From NCBI RefSeq assembly GCF_005405485.1, contig NZ_BJED01000006.1:169522-233521 (forward strand): a DNA stretch of 64,000 nt, written 5' to 3'. The notes beneath the pieces are model-generated. The model did no database searches, had not been told where the DNA came from, and saw only the letters and a program-made list of their open reading frames with translations. This DNA is from Enterococcus hulanensis. Lineage in GTDB: Bacteria; Bacillota; Bacilli; Lactobacillales; Enterococcaceae. Position numbers and translations under genes: made by a program. The number at the start of each line of letters is the position of its first letter. Position 1 is the stretch's first letter. Positions 34,761-43,620 of this stretch are shown one piece after another.

Positions 34761-34967
34761 TCAATCATATAGTATTTTTGATGTGGTTGCAACGATATAT
34801 AGTATTATTTTTCCGATAAAAAAGAAAAACACACCATATATAGTGTGTTTGTTTACTGAAAGATAAAAGAAAGCTGATAAGGACAAGCTTCCAGATAAAA
34901 TAAAATAACTGAAAAATATTTTTTCTAAAAAGTGAAAAATTTGTAAGGTTATTGAAGGTCGTTTCAC
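34761..34967 (-). CDS. possible small membrane protein overlapping the nrdD control region
   Basis: An open frame of 68 codons starts at a GTG at 34967, eight bases after GAGGTGG, and an extended -10 (TGGTATCAT, 34987-34995) lies upstream. The product would have two hydrophobic segments (about 14-36 and 43-61). It ends 33 bp before the nrdD start and reads through both NrdR boxes. The region is AT-rich, so the frame may be accidental, and I have no homologue to cite. Confidence 0.3.
   Translation of the reverse strand: MKRPSITLQIFHFLEKIFFSYFILSGSLSLSAFFYLSVNKHTIYGVFFFFIGKIILYIVATTSKILYD
34764..34846 (-). promoter_or_regulatory. nrdD promoter with two NrdR boxes
   Basis: The minus strand has TTGCAA (34787-34792) and TATGAT (34764-34769) 17 bp apart. 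NrdR-type boxes lie at 34831-34846 (ACACCATATATAGTGT) and 34790-34805 (CAACGATATATAGTAT), 41 bp start to start, about four helical turns. The nearer box covers the -35. Confidence 0.8.
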
Positions 34968-35148
34968 ATAGGAAACCACCTCAAATATGATACCATAAAA
35001 GAAAAAATTTAGATGTTACAAATAGATTTCATTCTAAGTTTTTATCAGGCTTTTTGCTGATGACAATCAGTTAACTGGTGATGCAAGAGGAAAATCTGAT
35101 TATTTTTGGTTAAAAATAAGTAATTAAAGCCGATGCAGGAGGAGACTA
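34968..35148. other. intergenic region upstream of the BceA-like gene
   Basis: It holds the extended -10 for the minus strand (34987-34995), a stem ATCAG...CTGAT near 35047-35064, and an inverted repeat TTATTTTT-GGTT-AAAAATAA (35100-35119) about 30 bp before the ABC transporter start. No convincing plus-strand promoter was found. Confidence 0.4.
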
Positions 35149-35916
35149 ATGGGAACAATTATCAATGTGCAGCATCTTAGTAAAAGTTACGGCACGCGAA
35201 ATAATAAAGTAAATGTCTTGAATGACCTGAACTTCACTGTCGAAAAAGGGGAATTTGTCGGCATTATGGGACCGAGCGGAGCGGGCAAAACCACTTTGAT
35301 GAATATTCTTTCAACGATTTTATTGCCGACGATGGGCTCGGTCAAAATCGCAGGAGCAGACATTACCCAGATGCGGGAGAGTCGTTTGACGGATTTTCGA
35401 CGGGAAAAGCTGGGCTTCATTTTTCAAGATTTTAATTTGATCGACAGTTTGACAGTCAAGGACAATATTATCTTGCCGCTGACTGTCAGTAAATTATCGA
35501 ATGAGGAGATCGAAGAACGGGTGCTTCGTTTGACGAGAATCTTAAAGATTGAACATATTTTATCGCGCTATCCGGAAGAAATCTCGGTGGGACAACAGCA
35601 GCGGACAGCGGCGGCCCGTGCGCTGATCAGCAAGCCGCTGGTCTTATTCGCGGACGAGCCGACCGGATCTTTGGATTCCAAAGCTGCGACGGAATTTTTA
35701 AATTATTTGGATGATGTTAATCTTCATGAGGATACGACAATCTTAATGGTGACTCATGATCCTTACACGGCTAGCTATTGCAATCGGGTTTTGTTTATTA
35801 AAGATGGCCGTTTCTTTTCAGAGATCGTTCGGCGTTCTTCCCGCAAGGATTTTTTTGAAAAGGTGATCGATATGCAGGCGACGATCGGCGGGGGAGGCAA
35901 GGCCAATGCTGATTAG
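35149..35916 (+). CDS. ABC transporter ATPase, BceA-like
   Basis: The 255-residue ATPase has Walker A GPSGAGKTT, Q-loop FIFQDFNL, a variant signature ISVGQQQR, Walker B VLFADEPTG and the switch His in MVTHD. The pattern with TGSLDSK is the MacB/LolD-BceA group. With the 10-TM permease it overlaps by 11 bp, it forms a BceAB-type module that protects against peptide antibiotics such as bacitracin or lantibiotics. No BceRS two-component pair lies beside it. Confidence 0.85.
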   Translation: MGTIINVQHLSKSYGTRNNKVNVLNDLNFTVEKGEFVGIMGPSGAGKTTLMNILSTILLPTMGSVKIAGADITQMRESRLTDFRREKLGFIFQDFNLIDSLTVKDNIILPLTVSKLSNEEIEERVLRLTRILKIEHILSRYPEEISVGQQQRTAAARALISKPLVLFADEPTGSLDSKAATEFLNYLDDVNLHEDTTILMVTHDPYTASYCNRVLFIKDGRFFSEIVRRSSRKDFFEKVIDMQATIGGGGKANAD

Positions 35917-37918
35917 AATCATTTGGCGGGGCTTCAAAAAACAATTATCGAATTATTTGATCTTTTTCTTCAGTCTGATTTTTGCGGTTATGGTTTATTA
36001 TTCCTTTACTGCGATGACCTACGAGCAGCCATTGATCCGCAGTGCCGGGAAAAATACTCAGCTTGTGGGAATGCTGGGCTTTGGCAGCTTCGCGGTTGTT
36101 TTGATTCTGCTCTTTTTTATGGCGAATACCAATCGTTTCTTCATAGAAAATCGTCGCAAGGATATTAGTATTTTTCATCTATACGGTTTGAATTACTATC
36201 AAATCTGTCTCTGGTTCATTTTAGAGATATTCTTTATCGGACTTTTTTCCTTTGTGATTGGGATTGGACTAGGGGTCTTATTGTCCAAGCTCTTCAGTAT
36301 GATCTTGGTGAAGGCGATGGATCTGCCGCTGCAAGTGCATTTCTTTTTTTCAAGTGATGCGATCGTAGACACGGGCTTAGTGGTGCTGTTTATCCTAGGG
36401 GTCGTCTCATTGCAGATTCTTTGGCTGGTATCGGGATATAAGTTCTCTCATCTGAAAAAGCTTCAGCTGCGTAAGATACGGGCGATGCAGGTGTCAACGT
36501 GGAAAAAAATTGTTGGGCTGATCGGTGCCTTGTTTTTACTGGGGGGCTGGGGGATGGCCTTGGCTTATATCGTATTATCCCGCAAAGCAAGTAATTATTT
36601 TGGTTTGATTCAAGGAAGCGGCTTATTGATGGGAACGATTTTTCTTTTATGTGTGCTGGGCAGCTACTTGTTTTTTGCCTTTACCTTACGCTGGTACAAT
36701 TCCTATCGCCCAAAACGCTTGAATAAAAACCTCGGTATGCTGTCTCGCAGTGAATGGCAGCTGCGTTTGTTTACGGAGTGGCGCTTCTTAGGCTCTATCA
36801 CGGTTGCGTTGGGTTTGGCGTTGGCAATTTTAGGCGGGATGGCGGCGATTGCTTCATTGGAGATGCGCTCCGTCAATGAAATTGCTCCAGCTTCTTTGAT
36901 GATTACTCGAGAAAGCTATCAGAAAATTGCGCCGAAGCTGCAAAGCGTGGCACCCTATCAACGGCAATCCTTAAACTTTAAAGCTCTTCCGGCGAAGCAA
37001 AGTGTTGAAATTTCTGGTGAGGGGATTGATTCGCAGCCAGAGATCATGGACATGATTTCTCTGTCTGACTATCAGGCGTTTCAAAAGCTCAATCCAACCT
37101 TGCAAGACATCCATTTAAAGACAGCAAATTCGACCGTGGTCTTAAGTTCTTATCAACGTTACTTGAAGGAATATACTCATTACAGCAAGATCATTTACTT
37201 GAAGGATCGGAAGTTGGATGTCCAAAAGATTTATCCGAACTTTTTTGGTGATACGAACCTGCGTTACGGCACTGGAATGATCGTGGTCTCGGATGAGTTG
37301 TTCAATGAGACTCCCGGCTTGGCGTATACCGTTGAGGCGATTGACGTAAAGAATAAAAATGAAGAAAAGCTTAATCGGCTGATTCGCCAAAACTTGAAGG
37401 GGGATTGGGATTTTCCGATCCACTACACATTGTCTTGGAAACATCAACGGGTCATCGGTGAGATCAATGAAGGAGAAGGTCCGAAAAAGGACGGTTCCAC
37501 GATTTATCGTTCAGAATATACCTCACACCAAGAAATTTATCGGCGAACTCGCAGCAGTATGGGTCTGGTTCTATTCGTGGCTACATTTGTCACGGCGACC
37601 TTCATTATTTCGACGGCCAGTATGGTAAGCTTGCGCCAGCTCTCAGAGTTTAAGCAGAAGAAAAAGAAGTATGCACTGCTGCGGCAGCTGGGGATTCCCA
37701 ACAAAACGATCTATCAAGAAATCAAAAGAGAAAATCGTGTAGTCTTTTTCATCCCAGCCATCTTAGCATTGATTCACAGTGTATTGGCCCTTTCGGTGAT
37801 CTCCCATATTGCGCAAAATGCGGATTATGGATTTGTTTACCTGTTTTGCGGATTGATGCTCGTTGTTTATGCGTTGTTTTATGGAATATCTTGTGTCTAT
37901 CAAAAAAAATTACTTTAG
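35906..37918 (+). CDS. ABC transporter permease, BceB/FtsX-like
   Basis: The 670-residue membrane protein has about ten hydrophobic segments and a large extracellular domain of roughly 200 residues between segments 7 and 8 (about 325-540), the BceB hallmark used for ligand sensing. Hydrophobic blocks at the start (YLIFFFSLIFAVMVYYSF) and end (FVATFVTATFIIST) are clear. Its ATG lies within the ATPase gene end. A terminator follows directly. Confidence 0.85.
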   Translation: MLIRIIWRGFKKQLSNYLIFFFSLIFAVMVYYSFTAMTYEQPLIRSAGKNTQLVGMLGFGSFAVVLILLFFMANTNRFFIENRRKDISIFHLYGLNYYQICLWFILEIFFIGLFSFVIGIGLGVLLSKLFSMILVKAMDLPLQVHFFFSSDAIVDTGLVVLFILGVVSLQILWLVSGYKFSHLKKLQLRKIRAMQVSTWKKIVGLIGALFLLGGWGMALAYIVLSRKASNYFGLIQGSGLLMGTIFLLCVLGSYLFFAFTLRWYNSYRPKRLNKNLGMLSRSEWQLRLFTEWRFLGSITVALGLALAILGGMAAIASLEMRSVNEIAPASLMITRESYQKIAPKLQSVAPYQRQSLNFKALPAKQSVEISGEGIDSQPEIMDMISLSDYQAFQKLNPTLQDIHLKTANSTVVLSSYQRYLKEYTHYSKIIYLKDRKLDVQKIYPNFFGDTNLRYGTGMIVVSDELFNETPGLAYTVEAIDVKNKNEEKLNRLIRQNLKGDWDFPIHYTLSWKHQRVIGEINEGEGPKKDGSTIYRSEYTSHQEIYRRTRSSMGLVLFVATFVTATFIISTASMVSLRQLSEFKQKKKKYALLRQLGIPNKTIYQEIKRENRVVFFIPAILALIHSVLALSVISHIAQNADYGFVYLFCGLMLVVYALFYGISCVYQKKLL

Positions 37919-37931
37919 GAATATCTTAATG

Positions 37932-37966
37932 GGAGCTGCTAATTAGTTTTAGCAGCTCCTTTTTTT
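37932..37966 (+). terminator. terminator after the BceAB-like genes
   Basis: GGAGCTGCT (37932-37940) pairs perfectly with AGCAGCTCC (37951-37959), followed by seven Ts. Confidence 0.92.
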
Positions 37967-38037
37967 GATGCTCTATTTTTAAATTGGTCTGGTACGAACC
38001 TCGTGGAATCAACCTTTTGACTGCGCTGTAAAATATA

Positions 38038-38122
38038 TTGTCAAGCATGTGACAAAACTGTTCGTTTGGAAGCGGTATATGTAAGGGGAACAAATGGTAG
38101 ATTTTTACCAACGTTCTATAAT
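38038..38122 (+). promoter_or_regulatory. dlt operon promoter region with inverted repeats
   Basis: TATAAT is at 38117-38122, 33 bp before dltX. TTGTCA-N6-TGACAA (38038-38055) is a perfect inverted repeat about 80 bp upstream of the expected start. TGGTA...TACCA (38095-38110) overlaps the -35 position, where no consensus hexamer is seen. This suggests activated transcription, but the regulator is not known. Confidence 0.5.
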
Positions 38123-38154
38123 GATGACAAAAGTAAAAAGGAGAGGGCGATCAG

Positions 38155-38304
38155 ATGAAAGATTTTTTTAAACGCCCCGCTACTCGGTACTGGTTAAGTT
38201 TTACTGGAAAGACGATTTTCTACTTTGCCGTCCTTTTAATTCTCGTTTACTTATACCATTACAAGAGTATTCAAGGCGGTAATTTTATCTATAACGAATT
38301 TTAG
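38155..38304 (+). CDS. dltX: DltX, small membrane peptide of the D-alanylation system
   Basis: The 49-residue protein has one membrane segment (TIFYFAVLLILVYLYHY) and the C-terminal sequence FIYNEF, the conserved DltX tail. DltX is required for D-alanylation and acts with DltB and DltD at the membrane. AAAGGAGAGG precedes its ATG. It is the first gene of dltXABCD. Confidence 0.93.
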   Translation: MKDFFKRPATRYWLSFTGKTIFYFAVLLILVYLYHYKSIQGGNFIYNEF

Positions 38305-38340
38305 CAAGAGTTCGTTCTTGAACCGAACGGAGGGACATTC

Positions 38341-39852
38341 ATGGAAAATATCATTACAACCATTGACCAATGGGCCAGTGAAAAATCTGAGGCCATCGCT
38401 TATCAATCAGAAACAACAGCCTTCAGCTATCAAACCTTGCGGCAATGGTCAGACAATTTAGCACAATATTTAAATCGTACAACAGCGGCTCAAACACCGA
38501 TCGTTGTGTTTGGCGAGTTGGAATTTGAAATGATCGCTAGTTTCCTAGGCGCGGTCAAAAGCGGCCATGCCTACATTCCCATCGAATCGAATACGCCATT
38601 AGATCGAATCCAATTGATTCTTGAGGTGGCACAGCCGGCAATGGTCTTAAGTGTGCTGCCTTGGCCAGAGGAAATCGCAGCTGAGGTTCCAATTGTGACA
38701 ACGAAGGAACTTGCTGAGATTTTTACGACAGAGCAAGGACAAGCAGCGTTGCAGCCAGTCACAGGTGATGAGACCTTTTATATTATCTTCACCTCTGGAA
38801 CGACAGGTGTGCCTAAGGGAGTCCAAATCAGTCACAAAAATCTATTGAGCTTCACGAATTGGAATCTGAAGGATTTTGGAATCGAGTCAGGGATGCGTTT
38901 TTTATCACAGGCACCTTATTCTTTTGATTTGTCCGTTATGAGCGTGTATCCCGCACTTTGCAGTGGCGGTACCTTGATTCCGATGGAAAAAGCCGTGATC
39001 AATGACTTCAAGAAATTATTTGGTTTTTTGCCAAAATTGGCTTTGGAAGTGTGGGTCTCAACACCGTCATTCATGGATATTTGTTTGATGGAAAAAACCT
39101 TTGATGGTGAACATGTACCATCATTGAAGATTTTTCAATTCTGCGGCGAAGAGCTGCCGCGTAAAACTGCGGAGGAATTGCTGCGGCGCTTCCCAAATGC
39201 GAAAGTCTTCAATACCTACGGGCCGACAGAAGCAACGGTTGCGATGACGCAAATCGAAGTGACAGCAGAAGTGCTAGCCAAATATGATCGTGTGCCGATC
39301 GGCTATGTCAAAGAAGATACCGAAGTCTTGATCTACGATGAAGATCGACAAGCAGCCGCTGGCGAAGCAGGCGAGATCATCATCAAAGGACCAAGTGTTT
39401 CGAAAGGGTATATGAACAATCCTGAAAAAACGGCAGCGGCCTTTTTCGAGATTGATGGCGTTCCTGCTTATCATACAGGGGATGCTGGCCGACTGCAGGA
39501 AGATGGCTTGCTGCTGTATGAAGGTCGGATTGATTTTCAAGTGAAATTACATGGCTTCCGAATCGAATTGGAAGACATCGATCATCATTTGGAAAAAGTC
39601 TCCTACGTGAAGCAGGCGACGGTCGTTCCAAAATATCAAGATCACAAGGTTCAACAATTAGTCGCTTATGTAGTCGCTAACGATAACGACTTTGAGAAAG
39701 CTTACCAATTAACTAAGGCAGTCAAAGAAGAATTGGCGGAAGGGGTCATGGAGTACATGATTCCGCAAAAATTTGTCTATGTGGAGCAATTACCGCTGAC
39801 GGCAAACGGCAAAATCGACCGCAAAAGACTGATCAACGAGGTGAATAGCTGA
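38341..39852 (+). CDS. dltA: D-alanine-[D-alanyl carrier protein] ligase
   Basis: The 503-residue adenylation enzyme activates D-Ala and loads DltC. Motifs seen are IIFTSGTTGVPKGV (A3), FNTYGPTEATV (A5), YHTGD (A7) and NGKIDRK with the A10 lysine. GGAGGG lies 6 bp before the ATG. Its stop overlaps the dltB start (TGATG), showing coupling. Confidence 0.97.
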   Translation: MENIITTIDQWASEKSEAIAYQSETTAFSYQTLRQWSDNLAQYLNRTTAAQTPIVVFGELEFEMIASFLGAVKSGHAYIPIESNTPLDRIQLILEVAQPAMVLSVLPWPEEIAAEVPIVTTKELAEIFTTEQGQAALQPVTGDETFYIIFTSGTTGVPKGVQISHKNLLSFTNWNLKDFGIESGMRFLSQAPYSFDLSVMSVYPALCSGGTLIPMEKAVINDFKKLFGFLPKLALEVWVSTPSFMDICLMEKTFDGEHVPSLKIFQFCGEELPRKTAEELLRRFPNAKVFNTYGPTEATVAMTQIEVTAEVLAKYDRVPIGYVKEDTEVLIYDEDRQAAAGEAGEIIIKGPSVSKGYMNNPEKTAAAFFEIDGVPAYHTGDAGRLQEDGLLLYEGRIDFQVKLHGFRIELEDIDHHLEKVSYVKQATVVPKYQDHKVQQLVAYVVANDNDFEKAYQLTKAVKEELAEGVMEYMIPQKFVYVEQLPLTANGKIDRKRLINEVNS

Positions 39853-41072
39853 TGTTGATTCCTCACATGGTACCTTATGCTTCACCGATTTATTTTACTC
39901 TCTTGATTGTGACCCTGCTGCCGCTGATTTTGAGCTTACTGATTCGCGGCAAGCGGATCGGCTGGTATCAGTCAGTGATTACACTGTTCTTTCTCTACAT
40001 CTCTTTTGGCGGAAGTGATTATCGCCAAGGACTGGCGTTGATTGGCTATGTAATCTTTCAAAGTATATTAGTTTGGTGCTACAACCACTATCGCAAAAAC
40101 AAGAATCAAGCCGGCGTTTTTTACTTCGCAGTATTTTTAAGTATCTTGCCCTTGATTCTGGTCAAAGTAACCCCTTTTATGGATGGACAAAATTCCATCT
40201 TCGGTTTTCTAGGGATCTCGTACCTGACCTTTAAATCAGTCCAGATCATCATGGAAATGCGCGATGGCATGATCAAGGAATACAGTCCTTTGAACTATAT
40301 TAAGTTCTTGCTGTTCTTTCCAACGATCTCCTCAGGTCCAATCGATCGCTATCGTCGGTTTGAAAAGGACTTGAAGGAACCGCCGGCACCGGAAAAATAC
40401 GTCGATCTATTAGGTGCGGGTGTCCATGACATTTTTGTCGGATTTTTATATAAATTCGTGATCGGTTATTACTTCGGTCAAGTGCTGCTGCCAATCGTTG
40501 ATCGGATGGCGATGCACCATGGCGGTATTTCATGGGGCTTAGTCGGCTATATGTATGTCTATAGTATGTATTTATTCTTTGACTTTGCCGGTTACAGCTT
40601 ATTCGCAGTCGGTACCAGCAAGTTGATGGGCTACGAAACACCGCCTAACTTCAACAAGCCGTTCTTAGCATGGAACATTAAGGAATTCTGGAATCGTTGG
40701 CACATGACCTTGTCCTTCTGGTTCCGTGATTACATCTATATGCGCTTGATGTTCACTTTGCTTAAAAAGAAAACCTTCAAGAGCCGGATCGTGGCCTCAA
40801 ATGTTGGCTACTTTGCTTTGTTTTTGATCATGGGCGTCTGGCACGGTTTGACTTGGTATTACATTTTATACGGCTTCTACCACGCCGCTTTGATTTGCTT
40901 GACCGATGCGTGGCTGCGCTTTAAAAAGAAACACAAGAAACAGCTGCCATCTAATAAATTTACCCATGCGTTGGCGATTTTCTTAACCTTCAACGCCGTC
41001 TGCTTGAGCTTTTTAATCTTCTCAGGCTTTTTGGATAAATTATGGGTTCATACTATTTTTCTAATGCACTAA
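39852..41072 (+). CDS. dltB: D-alanyl transfer membrane protein DltB (MBOAT)
   Basis: The 406-residue multi-pass membrane protein is of the MBOAT acyltransferase family. The conserved FWNRWHMTLSFWFRDYIY and the catalytic-His region MGVWHGLTWYY are intact. DltB moves D-Ala across the membrane from DltC toward teichoic acid. It starts within the dltA stop codon. dltC follows after 34 bp. Confidence 0.97.
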   Translation: MLIPHMVPYASPIYFTLLIVTLLPLILSLLIRGKRIGWYQSVITLFFLYISFGGSDYRQGLALIGYVIFQSILVWCYNHYRKNKNQAGVFYFAVFLSILPLILVKVTPFMDGQNSIFGFLGISYLTFKSVQIIMEMRDGMIKEYSPLNYIKFLLFFPTISSGPIDRYRRFEKDLKEPPAPEKYVDLLGAGVHDIFVGFLYKFVIGYYFGQVLLPIVDRMAMHHGGISWGLVGYMYVYSMYLFFDFAGYSLFAVGTSKLMGYETPPNFNKPFLAWNIKEFWNRWHMTLSFWFRDYIYMRLMFTLLKKKTFKSRIVASNVGYFALFLIMGVWHGLTWYYILYGFYHAALICLTDAWLRFKKKHKKQLPSNKFTHALAIFLTFNAVCLSFLIFSGFLDKLWVHTIFLMH

Positions 41073-41106
41073 ACAATTAACTAAAAAACGAAATGGAGCG
41101 ATTAAT

Positions 41107-41340
41107 ATGGAAGACACATTATTCAGTATTTTAGAAGATATTACAGGAACAGATGAAGTGAGAGATAATCCCGAGGTGGATCTGTTTGAAGAAGGGTTGA
41201 TGGACTCTTTAGCAACGGTTCAATTATTAGTGGAAATCGAAGGACAATTAGGCGTACAAGTTCCTGTTTCAGAGTTTGACCGCGCTCAATGGAACACACC
41301 AAACAAAATCATTGAACAAGTGAAAGCCCTGCAAGCTTAA
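41107..41340 (+). CDS. dltC: D-alanyl carrier protein DltC
   Basis: The 77-residue acyl-carrier-type protein has the phosphopantetheine serine in LMDSLATVQL. It carries D-Ala from DltA to DltB. AATGGAG precedes the ATG. Its stop codon overlaps the dltD start (TAATG). Confidence 0.97.
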   Translation: MEDTLFSILEDITGTDEVRDNPEVDLFEEGLMDSLATVQLLVEIEGQLGVQVPVSEFDRAQWNTPNKIIEQVKALQA

Positions 41341-42605
41341 TGAAAAAGAAACTCTTCGGTATCTTTGGGCCGATTCTTTTAGCGGCAGCGTTATTGGTTC
41401 TTCTGTTTTTTTCACCATTCAAAATCAACAGCAATGACCCGAAGCTGATCAAAGCAGCTTCAAGTTCGATGGCGGGAAATGTTTTGCGGGGGAACAGTAT
41501 CACAAAAGAAGCTCTAAGTACCGATAATTATGTACCGTTTTTCGGTTCGTCTGAATTGAGCCGGATCAGTCCCTTTCATCCATCGGTCTTAGCCGAAAAA
41601 TACGATCGAGGCTACACTCCCTTTTTGATGGGGGCACCCGGAACGCAGTCATTGACTCAGTTTATGATGATGCAGTCGTTGGGAAATGATTTGAAGGATC
41701 GAAAAGTCGTATTCATCATTTCTCCGCAATGGTTTGTTAAAAATGGGATCAAACGAGATTACTTTGATGCCTATTATTCCCCAGAGCAAACCTTGAATTG
41801 GCTGTTAAATCTGAAAAAAGTCCAAGCCAGCGATAAATATTTAGCACAGCGTTTGACTCATTATGGAGTGGTAAGAAAAGATGAACGTTTAGAACGAATG
41901 CTGGATGCGGTTAGGGCGGGCAAACTGCCTGATCAAACCGATGTGACTTTCAGTAAGTTAAAATTGAACATGCTGGAACGAGAAGATGAGCTGTTCAGTA
42001 CCATCGGGATGCTCAGCAAACAGGCTGAGATCGATAAAAGTGTAAAAGCATTGCCTGAAAATTATAATCCTGATGAATTGGATACTTTAGCCGATCGTTT
42101 AGGCGAACGGGCGACCCAAGGAAATGAATTCGGTATTCAACGACGTTTCTACCACAAACGGATCAAACCACATATGAATCGTTTTGCGGATTCACAAAAG
42201 AATTGGGATTATCGTTTTTCACCTGAATTCTCGGATTTTCAATTGGCATTGGATCAATTGGCAAAAGAACATGCGGACGCTCTCTTTATTATTCCGCCGG
42301 TCAATGGCCGCTGGGCAAGATTCACAGGACTTTCCAAAGAGATGCTGCAGCAGTTCTCCGATAAAATCAAATATCAATTGACTTCGCAAGGATTCAACAA
42401 TATCGCTGATTATACCGACCAAGACAACACGCCGTATTTCATGCAAGATACGATTCACTTAGGCTGGAAGGGCTGGTTGGCAGCGGATAAACAAATCGCT
42501 CCCTTCTTGCAAGACCGCAAGTCGCAAGCTGAGAGCTATCAAATCAATAATCCATACTTTTTGAGTAAGGAATGGCAGGAAATGAATCCAGCTGAGATCA
42601 AATAA
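41340..42605 (+). CDS. dltD: D-alanylation protein DltD
   Basis: The 421-residue protein has an N-terminal membrane anchor (IFGPILLAAALLVLLFF) and an SGNH-hydrolase-like extracellular domain. FFGSSELSR carries the Ser, and DTIHLGWKGW the Asp/His pair near the C-terminus. DltD transfers D-Ala onto teichoic acid. It is last in the operon and ends in a strong bidirectional terminator. Confidence 0.96.
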   Translation: MKKKLFGIFGPILLAAALLVLLFFSPFKINSNDPKLIKAASSSMAGNVLRGNSITKEALSTDNYVPFFGSSELSRISPFHPSVLAEKYDRGYTPFLMGAPGTQSLTQFMMMQSLGNDLKDRKVVFIISPQWFVKNGIKRDYFDAYYSPEQTLNWLLNLKKVQASDKYLAQRLTHYGVVRKDERLERMLDAVRAGKLPDQTDVTFSKLKLNMLEREDELFSTIGMLSKQAEIDKSVKALPENYNPDELDTLADRLGERATQGNEFGIQRRFYHKRIKPHMNRFADSQKNWDYRFSPEFSDFQLALDQLAKEHADALFIIPPVNGRWARFTGLSKEMLQQFSDKIKYQLTSQGFNNIADYTDQDNTPYFMQDTIHLGWKGWLAADKQIAPFLQDRKSQAESYQINNPYFLSKEWQEMNPAEIK

Positions 42606-42649
42606 AACAGCGGCAAACACCAAATTTTGGGTGTTTGCCGCTGTTTTTT
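42606..42649. terminator. terminator after dltD, bidirectional
   Basis: A 16-bp stem (42606-42621 with 42630-42645) has T-rich tails on both strands. It separates dltD from the convergent LOG gene. Confidence 0.93.
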
Positions 42650-42654
42650 CTTAG

Positions 42655-43215
42655 CTAGTATTTGCGGATTAGTGGGGGCGTATAATTTCTGATGAATTGC
42701 TCGATCTCAGTTAATGAATTAGAAAATAGGGTCTTATTTCGATCTTCTGAAGTTAGGAAATTATTTTCAACCATGCTGTCATACAAGTTTTTTAACGGAT
42801 CGTAAAAGCCCTTTTCATTGAATAGGACACATGGATTGGCGTTTTGACCAACTCTTGCCCAAGAGATCATCTCTGTGATTTCTTCCAATGTTCCTGGTCC
42901 GCCAGGCAATGCGACGCAGGCATCGCCTAGATCCAGCATTTTTTGTTTCCTTTCAGACATTGATTGAACGACATGCATTTCTGTCAAGCTTGGATGCGCT
43001 AGCTCCCTTTCTATTAAAAAGGTTGGAATAACTCCGATAGCTTTGCCATTGTTACTTAGGACAGAATCGGCAATCGTTCCCATCAACCCAGCTTTTCCCC
43101 CTCCATATACCAACGTGTGCTTGTTTTCTGCAATCCATTCACCAAATCTTTCTGTTGCTTGTTGATAGATAGGATCATTGCCGCTTCCGGCACCACAATA
43201 AACGATAATATTCAA
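42655..43215 (-). CDS. LOG-family (TIGR00730) nucleotide-binding protein
   Basis: The 186-residue Rossmann-fold protein has the LOG signature LPGGPGTLEEITEMISW. The family includes enzymes that release ribose 5-phosphate from nucleotide monophosphates. The start is TTG at 43215, as GAGAGGAA lies 6 bp upstream and no ATG is available. An extended -10 (TGATATACT, minus strand, near 43250) lies upstream. It diverges from mazG. Confidence 0.85.
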   Translation of the reverse strand: MNIIVYCGAGSGNDPIYQQATERFGEWIAENKHTLVYGGGKAGLMGTIADSVLSNNGKAIGVIPTFLIERELAHPSLTEMHVVQSMSERKQKMLDLGDACVALPGGPGTLEEITEMISWARVGQNANPCVLFNEKGFYDPLKNLYDSMVENNFLTSEDRNKTLFSNSLTEIEQFIRNYTPPLIRKY

Positions 43216-43302
43216 AAAAGTTCCTCTCTTTCATTTTTTCTGATAGTAGTATATCATACGAAACAGAACGTGAGTTCGAAGAAAGGATTCTGGAGGGATT
43301 TT

Positions 43303-43620
43303 TTGGATATTAAGGAGTATCAGGCGTGGATTGGTGAGTTTTATAAGAAAAGAGATTGGTATCAATACGAACCATTTATCCGATCCAATTTTTTAACAGA
43401 GGAGGTTGGAGAGGTTTGCCGAGCTATTCGCACGATTGAAATAGGCCGTGATCGACCAGATGAGGAAGAGTCAGAGCATTCACAAGCAATTGAGAATTTG
43501 ACTGAAGAATTGGGGGATGTTTTAGATAATCTTTTCATCATAGCCGATAAATACAACATTTCTTTACAGGAAATAATGGCGAACCATAAACAAAAATTGG
43601 AACAGCGTTACGACAACTAA
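43303..43620 (+). CDS. MazG-like nucleotide pyrophosphohydrolase
   Basis: The 105-residue protein has the single-domain MazG pattern: LTEEVGEVCRAIR (EExxE) and TEELGDVLDNLFIIAD (ExxD). Such enzymes hydrolyse (d)NTPs or related nucleotides. The start is TTG at 43303, set by GGAGGG 6 bp upstream; the longer frame overlaps the divergent LOG gene. The substrate cannot be read from the sequence. Confidence 0.82.
   Translation: MDIKEYQAWIGEFYKKRDWYQYEPFIRSNFLTEEVGEVCRAIRTIEIGRDRPDEEESEHSQAIENLTEELGDVLDNLFIIADKYNISLQEIMANHKQKLEQRYDN

Noticed and set aside
43117..43302. N-terminal extension of the MazG-like protein
   Set aside because: It would overlap the LOG gene and its promoter; GGAGGG fits the TTG at 43303.
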